Assembly (NCBI GenBank): GCA_914767715.1
Contig: OU612066.1
Span: 561,001 to 625,000 of the forward strand
DNA: 64,000 bases
Source: Membranipora membranacea
Taxonomy: Eukaryota; Bryozoa; Gymnolaemata; Cheilostomatida; Membraniporidae
Direction of reading: 5' to 3'
The translations under genes and the position numbers were made by a program. This document shows, piece by piece, positions 14,601-25,467 of the stretch; within the stretch, counting starts at the first letter, position 1, and every line of letters starts with the position of its first letter. Below the pieces are notes generated by a model that did no database searches, was not told where the DNA came from, and worked only from the letters and a program-made list of their open reading frames with translations.

Positions 14601-17362
14601 GAAGCTTTGACAGTATGTTGGTTGTGGGTTATACTCGCTGTATTTGTATGGATCCACCTGGGCTAATTTTGAGGCTGTCCGATCCATGGAGATACCTCCC
14701 CGCTAGATCAGGTTTGCTCCATTTTTTCCCCTGTTGGAATTGCCCCCCTCTACTGACACGGCGTGTCAGTAGAGGGGGGCAACTCCAACGGGGGAAAAAT
14801 GGAGCAAACTTGATCTACCACCCAGAGGTGACAACTCACCTCCAGCTCAAAATTTACATGGAAACACAGTGTCTGTATATATATAACTCCAAATAACACA
14901 ATATCGACAGTAATATGAGGATTGATTCGATTCAAATTGGTAAAATGGCTTATCAAATTTCAGACCTTTGGTGGGGCCTGCTATATTCGGAATGAGAATT
15001 TGAGATGCTGATTACAGTAAGTCGTCGCTAAGTAAATAAGGATTGTAATAGATTGTCCTATACCAAGGAGTAAAAATACCACCTATTTGATCAGCTAAAA
15101 CACACTCTGCGGTATATTGAATGTTTTCAATTGAAGATTATTTGTAAGCACTTAGGTTTTTATTTGATCTAATTAGTCTGAAAGGTATTTCATTATAGTT
15201 GTTGTTCATGGGCACCCAACAAAATTCATTAAATTCATAGTAATAGAAATCGGTCATGACAATGAGCTAAGAACCCTTCGGACCTGCTGCTGCACTTACA
15301 GCCAGATTAACTCAGCAATCAAATAGAATTTCAGAGAAATATTCATTAAATTTGACAGTACTGTATGGTATAGTGTCAGTATACATTAGATATGAGCTTC
15401 AACATGTTAAATGCCCTCATGATATCAAACGGCTGCCATTCCAAACCAAGTTCCTTCGCTCTAACTTGTAGTGGAATGCACAATGTTTGCAGGTTTCATA
15501 CTTCAGGTTCAACATGCTTTGATCTAAGACAAATATTTCTGATAGCTGAATATATTAATCCCAAATTGATATAATCCCGCTGATAGTTTGTTACTTGATT
15601 CAATATGTGTACACAGGGGCCCACATCTACTCCAAGATCAATCGAATATACATACCCTTTTCTTAGAAGCCGAATACCAGTCGCTCTTTCAAAAGTTTTT
15701 GCTCTGCTGAAGGGATCATATGTGTAGTCGTTTGTGTCACGAGCAAACTGAGATAGAGCTGAGAAACATTGCGACACAGACGAGTACATGACTAAGTTCT
15801 CACATCGCCTCTCTCCGTAACATCTGTGCTCAATTCTGTCAACTAATAGCTGATGTCCTGATCAAAAGTAGGAAAATCTACGTAAATGAGTTTACTGAAG
15901 GTTCAGCATAGATGTGAGACTCGAGCTGAAGGTTCAGCATAGATGTGAGACTCGAGCTGAAGGTTCAGCATAGATGTGAGACTCGAGCTGAAGGTTCAGC
16001 ATAGATGTGAGACTCGAGCACATAGATGTGAGACTCGAGCTGAAGGTTCAGCATAGATGTGAGACTCGAGCATTGCAATTGTGAAAAGTGCTAGACCATT
16101 GACAATATACATATTGATATTAGATGTAATGTAAGCTTTGAAATAGGATGGTGAAAAATATGGTTACATGCATTATATCCAGTGTAAGTGTATGGCCGAT
16201 ACAGTAGTATATAGTATATAGTATATATAGAAGTGGTATAATGAGTGCAACATTCAGATACAGTGGTATAATTCATGCAGATCATTAGGGAATCAAATAT
16301 CCTGCATACCTCATGCAAAAATCACACTGACAACATTGCCACCATTTGTATAAGTAAAGATTTCATTGATGAAGGGTGAGAGAAAATAGAACAGGAGTCG
16401 CAGAGATTGTCTCACCAATAGTTCTTATTCAGTTGCCCATATCAATATATGACAGGGCCTCATATTTCACTGTCGAAAAAGTGGCACTAAAGTGTTTATT
16501 TCAGTAACACTATAATCAGTAAACAATGAATCTACAGATACGAGTAGGCCTACATAAAACAACCCAATATTTAGTGATTAGAGTTATATAAGGCTAAGAC
16601 TAACTGTTAAATTACTCACAATAGCTAATCCAACTTACCCAGACAGCATCTTGTACGTTACTTACCTAGACAGTGACTTGTATCGAGAGGAGGATACAGC
16701 TGATTTATGATCTCTATCCAGTCTGATAAGACTAGCTGTCCCAAGTCCTTGAGCTGTTTGTAGTAAGATACATGTAGTCCCCTCTTGGCTATACTCGTCT
16801 TGAGCTGCTGAAGTTTGAACTTATCGAATCTATCCACACCGCTACTGTCCTTTTCTCTGATATAGAATCTACAGAAGCGCGTCTCTTCGCTGAGAAACGC
16901 TGCCTGAGTCACCTTCAGCTCAAACAGACTAGCGCTATTATATGACTCATCCAGTAACCACTTATAACCATAGCCGGCCGCTGTCATCATGTTCTTATCT
17001 ATCCAATGAGGTACTCCTGCTGCCGCCGCTGCTGGGTTGGTACTACTATCCATAGATAAAAGTGGACTTTCCTCAGGACGATGAGGCCCATACTGATTAC
17101 CAATAAATCCGATGAAAAAGGGACTAGCTGAGTTGATGCATTCTAATGCTAGATACAAGGCTTGACCTTTTGCAAGTTTTCCAGGGTTAAGATTGTGGTC
17201 CCAGTGATGAGGATTGAATGAGGCTCCTCTCTCTCGGCAAAGGCTTCGCAGTTTTGGATAAACTTCAGCTAATAGGTAATTATGTTCCTCAACAAAGTCA
17301 TCAGTCGAACAAATGAAAGGTTTGATCTGATATGTTCTCGATTCGTACTCAAAAGCCATCAT
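2642..17362 (-). CDS. TTC41: TTC41 (GNN) homologue: DUF4062-like domain, P-loop NTPase, TPR protein
   Basis: Eighteen coding exons read in one frame (4602 nt, 1533 residues): 17362-16666, 15842-15656, 14433-14174, 14038-13893, 11727-11581, 10683-10526, 10033-9867, 9317-9075, 8748-8532, 8110-7954, 7442-7222, 7008-6885, 6721-6500, 6185-5984, 5545-5395, 4976-4824, 4020-3827, 3597-2642. All phases agree. Residues 1-232 are DUF4062-like (KPFICSTDDF; SPFFIGFIGNQYG). Walker A is GPRGCGKT at 320-327 and Walker B LIILDGLDE at 411-419, so nucleotide binding is plausible. Markers shared with vertebrate TTC41 include KRWVRDYSW and EKPNGL. TPR-like helices fill about 880-1215; the 318-codon last exon is basic and low-complexity. 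A splice acceptor just before the ATG (exon start 17365) implies an upstream non-coding exon. NPHP3 was considered and rejected. The least certain junction is the exon 4 donor (CAG|GTTCGT), chosen because it keeps frame and family length. Cellular function is unknown. Confidence 0.9.
8473..8552. repeat. 40-bp tandem duplication spanning a TTC41 splice donor
   Basis: Two 40-bp copies (8473-8512 and 8513-8552) cover the 3' end and donor of TTC41 exon 9. The gene-proximal donor (minus strand ATC|GTAAGT, exon end 8532) keeps the frame. The distal copy has CTC|GTTAGT and would add 40 nt, shifting frame. Confidence 0.85.
12672..13404 (-). repeat. ~730-bp dispersed repeat, copy 1, with a fossil ORF
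   Basis: Inside TTC41 intron 4. On the minus strand it matches 37969-38728 (plus) along its length, from a shared GGTCATGCCTCGCC end through GACGTAACRTC, the CATATAAAAAGA block and an ORF, to GCCAAGCTAACTT. The ORF (minus, about 13075-12728) contains LNYLTPKLVKILT, KREV.ICE and ETKIFFLI. No terminal inverted repeat or target duplication is visible at the outer ends, so the class is unknown. I do not recognise the peptide. Confidence 0.85.
14665..14860. mobile_element. Fold-back (MITE-like) element in TTC41 intron 2
   Basis: A near-perfect inverted repeat centred at about 14760: the 57-bp left arm (14704-14760, from tagatcaggtttgctcc to tactgacacg) is mirrored by 14761-14817. Weaker pairing continues outward to an aattttgag/ctcaaaatt pair at the flanks, making the whole about 190 bp. 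No coding capacity and no clear target-site duplication. This suggests a non-autonomous fold-back DNA element; a palindrome from another process is possible. Confidence 0.75.
15895..16071. repeat. 31-bp minisatellite in TTC41 intron 1
   Basis: About five and a half copies of a 31-bp unit (ctgaaggttcagcatagatg, then tgagactcgag). One copy is truncated after the shared cgag at about 16020. Units are almost identical, so the array is young or homogenised. It is intronic. Confidence 0.9.
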
Positions 17363-18247
17363 ACACTGGAAATAGTAGAGAGGAGTAAACACAATACTAT
17401 AAACCACAGCTATCAGTCACTGCATACTGCAGCTATCTGATTATTAGGAACAGGTAAGCACCAAGCAGGATATGAAAATGTAGGCTACTTTAGAATGATT
17501 GGGAAGGTGTGTGAAACTGGCTACCTTAGCCAGGGAGGATCAAGCAACAATGGATTTTAATTGAATTGGCCCAAACTGGTATTCAGCTGTTGACTTCAAC
17601 TCATTACAATGAATGAATTAAGGGTCATCACTGGTGCAAAAACATGCAAGAATTGCAGCCATAAAATAAGCTGTCAGCTATTATAGGCTTAGATAATGTT
17701 AAGTTTATGCTGATACCAAGCTGTTACTCCTTGCTGATACCTATTGATACATTCTTCACTTGGACAATAGCATCTGAACTCTACAAACCATTGCTACTTT
17801 GACTTACTACTATTATAAACCTGTGTACACTGATGACAGTGGCTGACTCCGTCCTCTAGTACTAGCAGCCTAAGTTACAACTGCCGAGGCACAGAATGGA
17901 TGTTTATTGCTCATTCCACAATGCAAGAAGTTTCCTATTGCCCATACATCACAGTTATCATGATCATGAGGAAAAAAGGATAGTATTCTTAATGCATTAA
18001 CTGAAACCAAACAAGAAGACTCAGGAGTCAAAATTCAGCTAGTAGTCAGTAATTCTTAGTGCCATGTGCTTGCATTGTTGTTGCTAAAAGGATGTTTACA
18101 TGTCGCTAAGTACAGTCCATGAACTTCAACCTTTGAGCCAACAGCCAATCAGATAAATCCAAATCATGGCTTGCATTTTCAAGTATTGATTGGCTGGAAT
18201 ATGACAACAATTTGATTCTGATTGGCTTAAAAATCTCAATAAACCCT

Positions 18248-18266
18248 CGTGGTCTCTTCTCATTGG
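18248..18266 (-). promoter_or_regulatory. Perfect ER stress response element (ERSE)
   Basis: On the minus strand the 19 bp read CCAAT-N9-CCACG exactly (plus strand CGTGG, nine bases, ATTGG). This is the consensus bound by NF-Y and ATF6 in vertebrate ER-chaperone promoters, where it works in either orientation. It lies 37 bp upstream of the TATA box and about 150 bp upstream of the HSP90B1 start codon. Confidence 0.88.
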
Positions 18267-18302
18267 CCAATGTTTCATACACCGGTTCATTCATTCAAGA
18301 TT

Positions 18303-18310
18303 TATAAAAA
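18303..18310 (+). promoter_or_regulatory. HSP90B1 TATA box
   Basis: TATAAAAA, 109 bp upstream of the HSP90B1 ATG and just downstream of the CCAAT/ERSE cluster. A start site near 18333 would give a 5' UTR of about 85 nt. Confidence 0.7.
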
Positions 18311-18418
18311 AGGAAGAGTTTCAAGGTTGAGAGGAGTGTCAGTAGTCCAGTTCCAAAACAGTTCCTGGTGATATCTTAGGCACAACACAACTCACTTGTA
18401 GTTGGTGCAACATTCACC

Positions 18419-21400
18419 ATGAAACACAAATTATTCTATTTGGGTCTGATAGCCGCTTTCCTTCTTATTGGTGAGTATTGAGAATTCAAATATGTTTCAC
18501 TTTCAGAGGGGAGAAGAGCATAGATAGTTAGTGGAGAAGGAAATTGAAAATGAAATTTTTTGATAAATCATAATAACAATCATTAGTTATTAATTTAATA
18601 GGTAAACCAAATTGTGGGTGAGGAATATCAGATTGGAATGTCATTGAATAAATCAGCAAGAAAGGAAGAAATTTTGATGTTTTAATTGTAAAAGTTGTCA
18701 GAAGAAGGGCAAGACAACACAACAATTGACAGTATTTAACTCCATATTCTATTGTGACCTGGCTACGCCCACTGGCTGAATCTGTCGACTGTCACAGCGG
18801 TGGATGAGGATACACTTTTACATGCAGATTAATCATTATTATATTTAATTAATTGAACACGGAAAAAATTGTTTCTTTTTTTTAGGAGGAAGTTATGCTG
18901 ATGATAGCCAAGAATCAGCAGAAGTTATAGAAGATGCGGTTGTGGAGGATGATCTCGGCAAAAGTCGGGAAGCCTCAAGAACTGATGATGAAGTGGTGGC
19001 AAGGTAGGTTGTTTTGCAATTCATTTGTAATTATTATTCTGTACTAGGAATGAACATTAGCAGCAAAAAATATCTGATAATTTTCTGATGTCTGCTATGA
19101 TTGCCACACATGAAAATCGATGTTTCAAATCCTAGGTCCAATAGATTTCAAAATCATAATTTTGTGTTACCTTCACCTCAATGCTTCTTTTAGAGAAGAA
19201 GAAAAGATTAACCCAGATGGATTAAGTGTGGCTGAAATGAAGACACTTAGAGATTCGTCAGAGAAGCATGAATTCCAAGCTGAAGTCGATAGAATGATGA
19301 AACTTATCATCAACTCTCTATATAAGAACAAAGAGGTGAATAGAAAACCTGAGTCTGCATTGAAACGACATCAAACTGATGACAACTCAATCATTTCTGG
19401 TATTACACGCTTTATATTTCATGCGAAGCTCAAAATAGTTTGAGCCTTTTTCCTGGTCAGTGACTGTTTATCACATTTTATTTATATTTTCTTATATTTT
19501 GTTCTGTAGATCTTCCTGAGAGAATTGATATCCAATGCTTCAGATGCCCTCGACAAGATCAGATTCCTTTCGCTCACCGATAAAGAAGCACTCTCTGCTA
19601 CGGATGAATTGACAATTAAAATCAAAGCAGACAAAGACAATAATCGCCTTCATATTACTGATACCGGTGTTGGTATGACCAAAGATGACCTGATCAAGAA
19701 CCTGGGAACAATAGCAAAGTCTGGAACCAGTGAATTCTTCTCTAAACTAAAGGAAGCCAGCTCTTCTGAAGCCAGCGATCTGATTGGACAATTTGGTGTC
19801 GGTTTCTACTCTGCATTCCTGGGTAAGCTGATATCTATGTAGAGTCTGGGTTGGCGTTAGTTATGGTATTTATAGGTTTTGTTTATTTTTTAAGTGGTTG
19901 CTGAACAATTCTATAATCCCCTAACTTTCACATAATGTGCAAATATCCCCAAAATTTGCCGGTTGTTGGAGCTGATTGTGGTCACTTCGGATGTCAGTCC
20001 TAAAACACAACAGTATAATCAATATTGTGTCCACCTCCAAATCTGTCAAAGAAGTAGCTGGCAGAGCTGACAAGAGCGATTTGTGTCTGCAGTTACTGGT
20101 GCAATACCGTGTCTACTTTGAAATGTTTACCAAACCAGCGTGTATCCGTGTACCAAACCAGCGTGTAGCCGTGTACCACACACTGTAATGGAAGTAAATT
20201 ACATTGTGTTGTCAGTAAGCCATTATGGGCTATTCTAACTCTACATAATTTTGTAGTATCCTCATAATATACTTGCGTTATGTATATTGCATGATATTTT
20301 GCTTAGTCTACAATAGTTGAGCTTTACACTTATACACACTTGGGCTATACTAGTACAAAAGAATTAGTTATTTAGATGTTATATCTCATTCTAACACATG
20401 CCCAGATTTATACCACCAGTCTCCTCCTGTTGCTAAGATCTATACTTGTGGATAAATGCTGATAAACATAGCAAATAAATTAGAATGGGCCATGATTGGA
20501 GCTTTGATACATGCAGACTATATACCTGTTAAATACATCTCACATCTAACTGCTGTATTCTCTAACTATAGCGTCTCTTTGCACAAGGTGATCATTATCT
20601 ACAATGTTGTAAATTACCCTAATTTACTCCCTATCTCCAACATCACATTGAAGAGCTGATGTTTTGTCTGATGCAGCCTTCCAATTACTGCATACAAGAG
20701 CAACTACCTAATATAACTGATCCACAAAGAGAAATGCTGCCATTCTATGGTTTGGGTTGTCATTTAACTAATGAGATTTATGATTATTTTATGCAGTTGC
20801 TGACAAGGTTGTGGTCACCTCTAAGAGCAATGATGATGATCAATATATCTGGGAGTCCAACGCGTCTAAGTTCACTGTAGGAAAGGACCCTCGTGGAAAC
20901 ACTCTCCGCAGAGGCACACAAATCACGTAAGCCCGCGTTGATATCTAATTATATGGTGTAACAATTATAATAATAATAATAATGTATCAAGACAAGCCTA
21001 CAGTCCTCTCTCTGTTAGCAGCTAATCAGTAAGGCATTGGTTAAAATATCCACAGATTATGTCTTATGAGCGGTTGAGATAAAATTAACTTGATTTGTCG
21101 TTGCATTCTTGTTGTCTCATCTGGTAAACATTTGCTATATTTATACAGACTTCACCTGAAAGAGGAGGCTTCAGACTATCTACAGCCCAACACTATCAAA
21201 GATCTGGTGATTAAATACTCACAGTTCATACAGTTTAACATCTACCTGTGGGAGAGTGAGACACAGAAGGTAGAAGAAGAGATAGATCCAACCGAACCAT
21301 CAGCAGATGATGAGGAGGAGAAACCAAGTGATGACGACGAGGAAGCTGCCGTCGAGGAAGAGAAGGAGGATTCACCTAAAACTAAGACCGTCGAGAAGAC

Positions 21401-24400
21401 TGTGTGGGACTGGAAACTCGTCAACGGAAACAAGCCTATATGGACTCGCAAGTATGTACAACCACTGTCACATCTGTCACATCTGTCACAGCTTTATTAT
21501 GTGCTGAAATAACATGAATAGTAGCATCACATACACCGGTCCACTGTCTTTGTTTTTAAAAAACCAGCATACGACTGTGACAAGGTGCAGTCAGCAGCCT
21601 ACCCTACCTAACTGTACTCTACTGGTAACGACACTATACGGTAGCGACACTATACGCTTAACTTGGAGAGCAACTACCTGTACATATAAATAGTTATAAC
21701 ACTAAATACATCCCCAAACAAAATACATCCTCAAGTAAAACACATGTATTGCATAATCAGAAATGTAAATACTAGAAGCTGGCCTATCATTAACAGCAAT
21801 CAAATCTATTGTTGATTATAGGGTTGAAGTTAGTCTGCGATCTTTTATAGTGGATTACATGTGTATTGTTACCAGCTAAGTCAAGAAGGGAGAGTGTATC
21901 AAGTTTTATCTTATGATAAATATGTACTTATCACATTGGAGAACTGCTTTTTTGTTATCTTCAATGGGACTCTGTATTTTGTTTTTAGGTCCGCTGATAT
22001 TGAGGACAGTGAATACGATGAGTTCTATAAGTCATTCTCTAAAGACAGCGATGAGCCAATGTGTAGAACTCATTTCACTGCTGAGGGCGAAGTTACATTC
22101 AAATCCATCCTTTTCATTCCTAAGACTAGCCCTACTGACTGGCAAAATTCATCTAAGAACAAAGTAGGTACAGGTTGAGAGAATGATTGTATTTATGTGT
22201 TAGGTAGATTCATTACACCCCAACGCTGCTTTAAAAAGACATAATGTACACAAGTTAAGTCACTCATACAAGGAAACTAAATATTATTGACGGTGTCACT
22301 TGTTCTGTAGTAGGATAATTAGACTATAGTTGGTATTCTGGTATCATATTCTAATTCTATTCATTGTCTGCTTAATTTCAGGACAAGATCAAGATGTACG
22401 TGAGGCGAGTTTTCATCACTGATGACTTTGACGATATGATGCCCAAGTACTTATCGTTTGTCCGAGGTATCGTAGACAGTGATGATCTCCCTCTAAATGT
22501 ATCAAGAGAAACTCTGCAGCAGCACAAACTACTCAAGGTCATCAAGAAGAAACTAGTGAGAAAGGCTCTAGATATGATCAAAAAGCTCAGCGAAGAAGAA
22601 TACGAGAAGTTCTGGAAGGAGTACAGTACCAAGTAAGCCTAGATGATTAATATATTATTAACATTAGTAAAAGTTATCAAGAGCTGTTTTACCTGCACGA
22701 CATAGTTGGCATGTTATGAACTGCTGCTCTGCCGCCGAATGCATCGTCTGATAACATAAGGTACAGTTCGTTGTCTGCTGTTGGATGTATAGATGGGGAT
22801 TTTTTTCTTTCTGAACTGCAACAATAACGAGGGTCGAGAATGCTGCTTGCGTAATAAGCTCAATAAAAGCAGGTGTCTATCAATCAGCCTATCAATGCCT
22901 AATAATGTTATACTAAAATATTAACTGTGCTGATGTAGAGCCCGTAACATACCGCCGTAACATACCGCCGGCATCAGTGGCATCAAGGTCTAATCACAAT
23001 GTTGAACTCCTGCTAATTGGTTATTTTCCCTATTAATTGAGTTGAATGATGCTGTTTTGGCTCCTAAGTGAGGAAACTTTACGTCATGTTTCACATATAA
23101 GACTCAAATCTGGTCAGGATTATGCAATGAAAAGTTAAAAGTGTTGAAATGTTTAACTAAGGAGTTAATTGAGTTGTTTGCTCTTGTGGATAACTCAAGT
23201 GTATGTAACATATATGATGGTGATGTTTGTAGCATCAAGCTGGGAGTAATTGATGACCACGCTAATAGAACACGTCTATCTAAGCTGCTCAGATTTAAGT
23301 CTTCTAATGATGATGAGAAGATGACCAGCCTCGCTGACTACATCTCTCGTATGAAGGATAACCAGGAGCATATCTTCTTCATGGCCGGTACCAGTCTGAA
23401 GGAAGTCACACAGTCGCCATTCGTTGAGAGGCTTCTCAAGAAGGGATATGAGGTTAGTATTCTTCTTGTATAATAATCAACCATGTACCTGAGGCTTAGA
23501 TCTGAATTGTCTTTCGAGGAACATCTAATTAGAAAGTACATGGTAAATTGTCTAAGAAAAATTCTTGCGTTTGATTTCAAAACTCAGATAGAATTGCCTT
23601 CTTGTTGGCTTTATATGGGATGATGATGATGATATTATAGGTGATATACTGTGTTGAGCCAATCGATGAGTATACTGTACAAGCACTGCCTGAGTTTGAT
23701 GGTAAGAAGTTCCAGAATGTAGCAAAGGAAGGACTGGACATCGATGGCGACTCGGGCAAGGATAAAATGGAGGAGCTGAACAAAGATTTTGGAGTATTAA
23801 TCTCATGGCTGAAGGACTCAGCTCTGAAGGATCTTATAGAGAAGGCCACTGTATCAGCGCGTCTGACCACTTCACCCTGTGCTCTGGTAGCTAGCTCTTA
23901 TGGCTGGTCCGGAAATATGGAGAGAATCATGAAATCACAGGTATGTGGAACGCTTATACCATATATCTCTATATATATATAATAATAATAATGATAATAA
24001 AACATATTATTTTTGCTTGACATTGAAATAAATTGAGTATATAGAATGTTTCTTAGCTTGTCTGTAATGTGATCGCCCTTCATCTTCGTGATCAATTCTG
24101 TTTTTTTAGGCCTACGCTAAAACTGGAGACCCCAACAATGAGTTCTACGCCTCACAGAAGAAGATTCTAGAGCTGAACCCACGTCATCCCCTTATAAAGG
24201 AGCTGAGATCCCGAGTGGAGAACGATGAGAAGGATGATGCTGCTACAGAGCTGGCTATGGTCCTGTTTGAGACTGCTACTCTACGATCAGGATACGGACT
24301 AAGAGACACAGCAGCTTTCTCATCTCGAGTAGAGAAGATGATGAGACGAAGCTTAGGAGTCAGTCTGGATGAGCAGGTGAGATAACGACCTATACCGGTT

Positions 24401-25407
24401 ATTATGACATATCATCATCTTTAAATGGTCGTCCTCTCAGTGCAGCTCTGACTTATCACCTGTAAAGTGTTTTCTCTCAGTGCATTGTGGCCCCCCATGC
24501 CTAGGAGTTGTTACCTATTGATATTACGATCTTATCCGTTGTTGATACCTTGCAGGTAGGCTTTCAATAATCAAAGTTACACATCAACATTGAGTGTCTT
24601 GTGAGGGCTCTCATGCTATCAGCTGTTTTTCCTGGTGGGAGATGCAGGTTATGTAGGCAGACAGTGACATATACTCTGTAGTTCATACTTTATAACTTGT
24701 ATTGTTATATGATACCCTGACCAGGTGGAGGAAGAGGAGGAAGAGGCTTTAGATGAGGACGAGGATGCTGGTGATGAGGGGTTAGTTGATGATGATATAT
24801 CCGCCCCTGCCGCTGATGATGATTCCTCTTTCACTGACACTCCCGTACCTATAGATGATCAGGAATCTAATACTGATAACCAAGTAAGTCTCATCTCCCC
24901 CCCCTCTCAACCTTACTTAGTCTCCTCATCTCTAATCAAGATTCTGGTTATGGAATTCTTTTGGAGAAAGATTTTCAGAATCAGTATTTCATTGGATGAT
25001 TGTCACACAGGAAAATGGTCTTAATAACGTAATATCTTCTCACTAAACTACTGATCACACAAACATACAGGTATATCCATCATCAGCTCTTATACTGACA
25101 ATCTTTACTAGCAGGGCTCTTAGGTGGCACCTTGTCTAGTCTAGTAACCCAACCCTAAATTGTTTAAACTATTACTACATCATGTGACAGTTTCTACCCC
25201 TTTTTACTCCCGCCGCCCGCCCGGCTGCCGATGTTCTTGACTGGAGTGTCCCATTTCCTTGCCTCCCTGAGTGACGTTGATTGATGCGTTGCTGATGACG
25301 TTATGATTTGTTGTGGCTGATGCTGCTGCCTGGCATGCTTTCTGGCGTCTAAGGTGTGTTTTCTCTTGTTTTATTTGTAGAACAAGGAAATTCATGAAGA
25401 GCTTTAG
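18419..25407 (+). CDS. HSP90B1: Endoplasmin (GRP94), ER-lumenal HSP90 chaperone
   Basis: Thirteen exons in frame (2457 nt, 818 residues): 18419-18470, 18886-19003, 19194-19335, 19510-19822, 20797-20926, 21149-21451, 21989-22163, 22382-22632, 23233-23452, 23641-23940, 24110-24376, 24725-24883, 25381-25407. The signal peptide is at residues 1 to about 21 (hydrophobic [13 protein letters not shown]). The GRP94 hallmark [15 protein letters not shown] follows. The GHKL ATPase has the [15 protein letters not shown] helix (from 108), DTGVGM near 155, GTIAKSGT near 170 and [11 protein letters not shown] near 197. A very acidic charged linker spans about 292-330, ending at VEKTVWDW. The middle domain includes [11 protein letters not shown] and [12 protein letters not shown]; the C-terminal dimerisation domain leads to an acidic tail. 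The last exon encodes only eight residues, NKEIHEEL, then stop: HEEL is a KDEL-type ER-retrieval signal. It is an ATP-driven folding chaperone for secreted and membrane clients. The upstream ERSE indicates induction by ER stress. Confidence 0.97.
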
Positions 25408-25461
25408 TTCGACATAAATGAACACAGTATTAGAAAATGTAGCTAGCTGCAATAATGGCAC

Positions 25462-25467
25462 AATAAA
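25462..25467 (+). terminator. HSP90B1 polyadenylation signal
   Basis: AATAAA, 55 nt after the HSP90B1 stop codon, in an AT-rich context. It fits a short 3' UTR and supports ending the gene at the HEEL exon rather than reading into the downstream repeat gene. Confidence 0.65.

Larger units (their letters stand above)
17366..18418. promoter_or_regulatory. Shared upstream region of divergent TTC41 and HSP90B1
   Basis: 1.05 kb separates the first recognised TTC41 coding exon (minus) from the HSP90B1 ATG (plus). The HSP90B1-proximal 300 bp is dense in CCAAT boxes: CCAAT at 18145-18149, ATTGG at 18189-18193, 18221-18225 and 18262-18266, and CCAAT at 18267-18271. A perfect ERSE and a TATA box are listed separately. 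CCAAT/ERSE clusters typify vertebrate GRP94 promoters, where NF-Y with ATF6 drives ER-stress induction. The TTC41 5' UTR exon must also lie here or further up, but I could not place its donor. Co-regulation of the two genes is inference. Confidence 0.75.

Noticed and set aside
2642-17362. Assignment of the minus-strand NTPase/TPR gene to NPHP3
   Set aside because: NPHP3 lacks this DUF4062-like N-terminus and has an N-terminal coiled coil and longer regular TPR array. The motifs and HSP90B1 adjacency fit TTC41.
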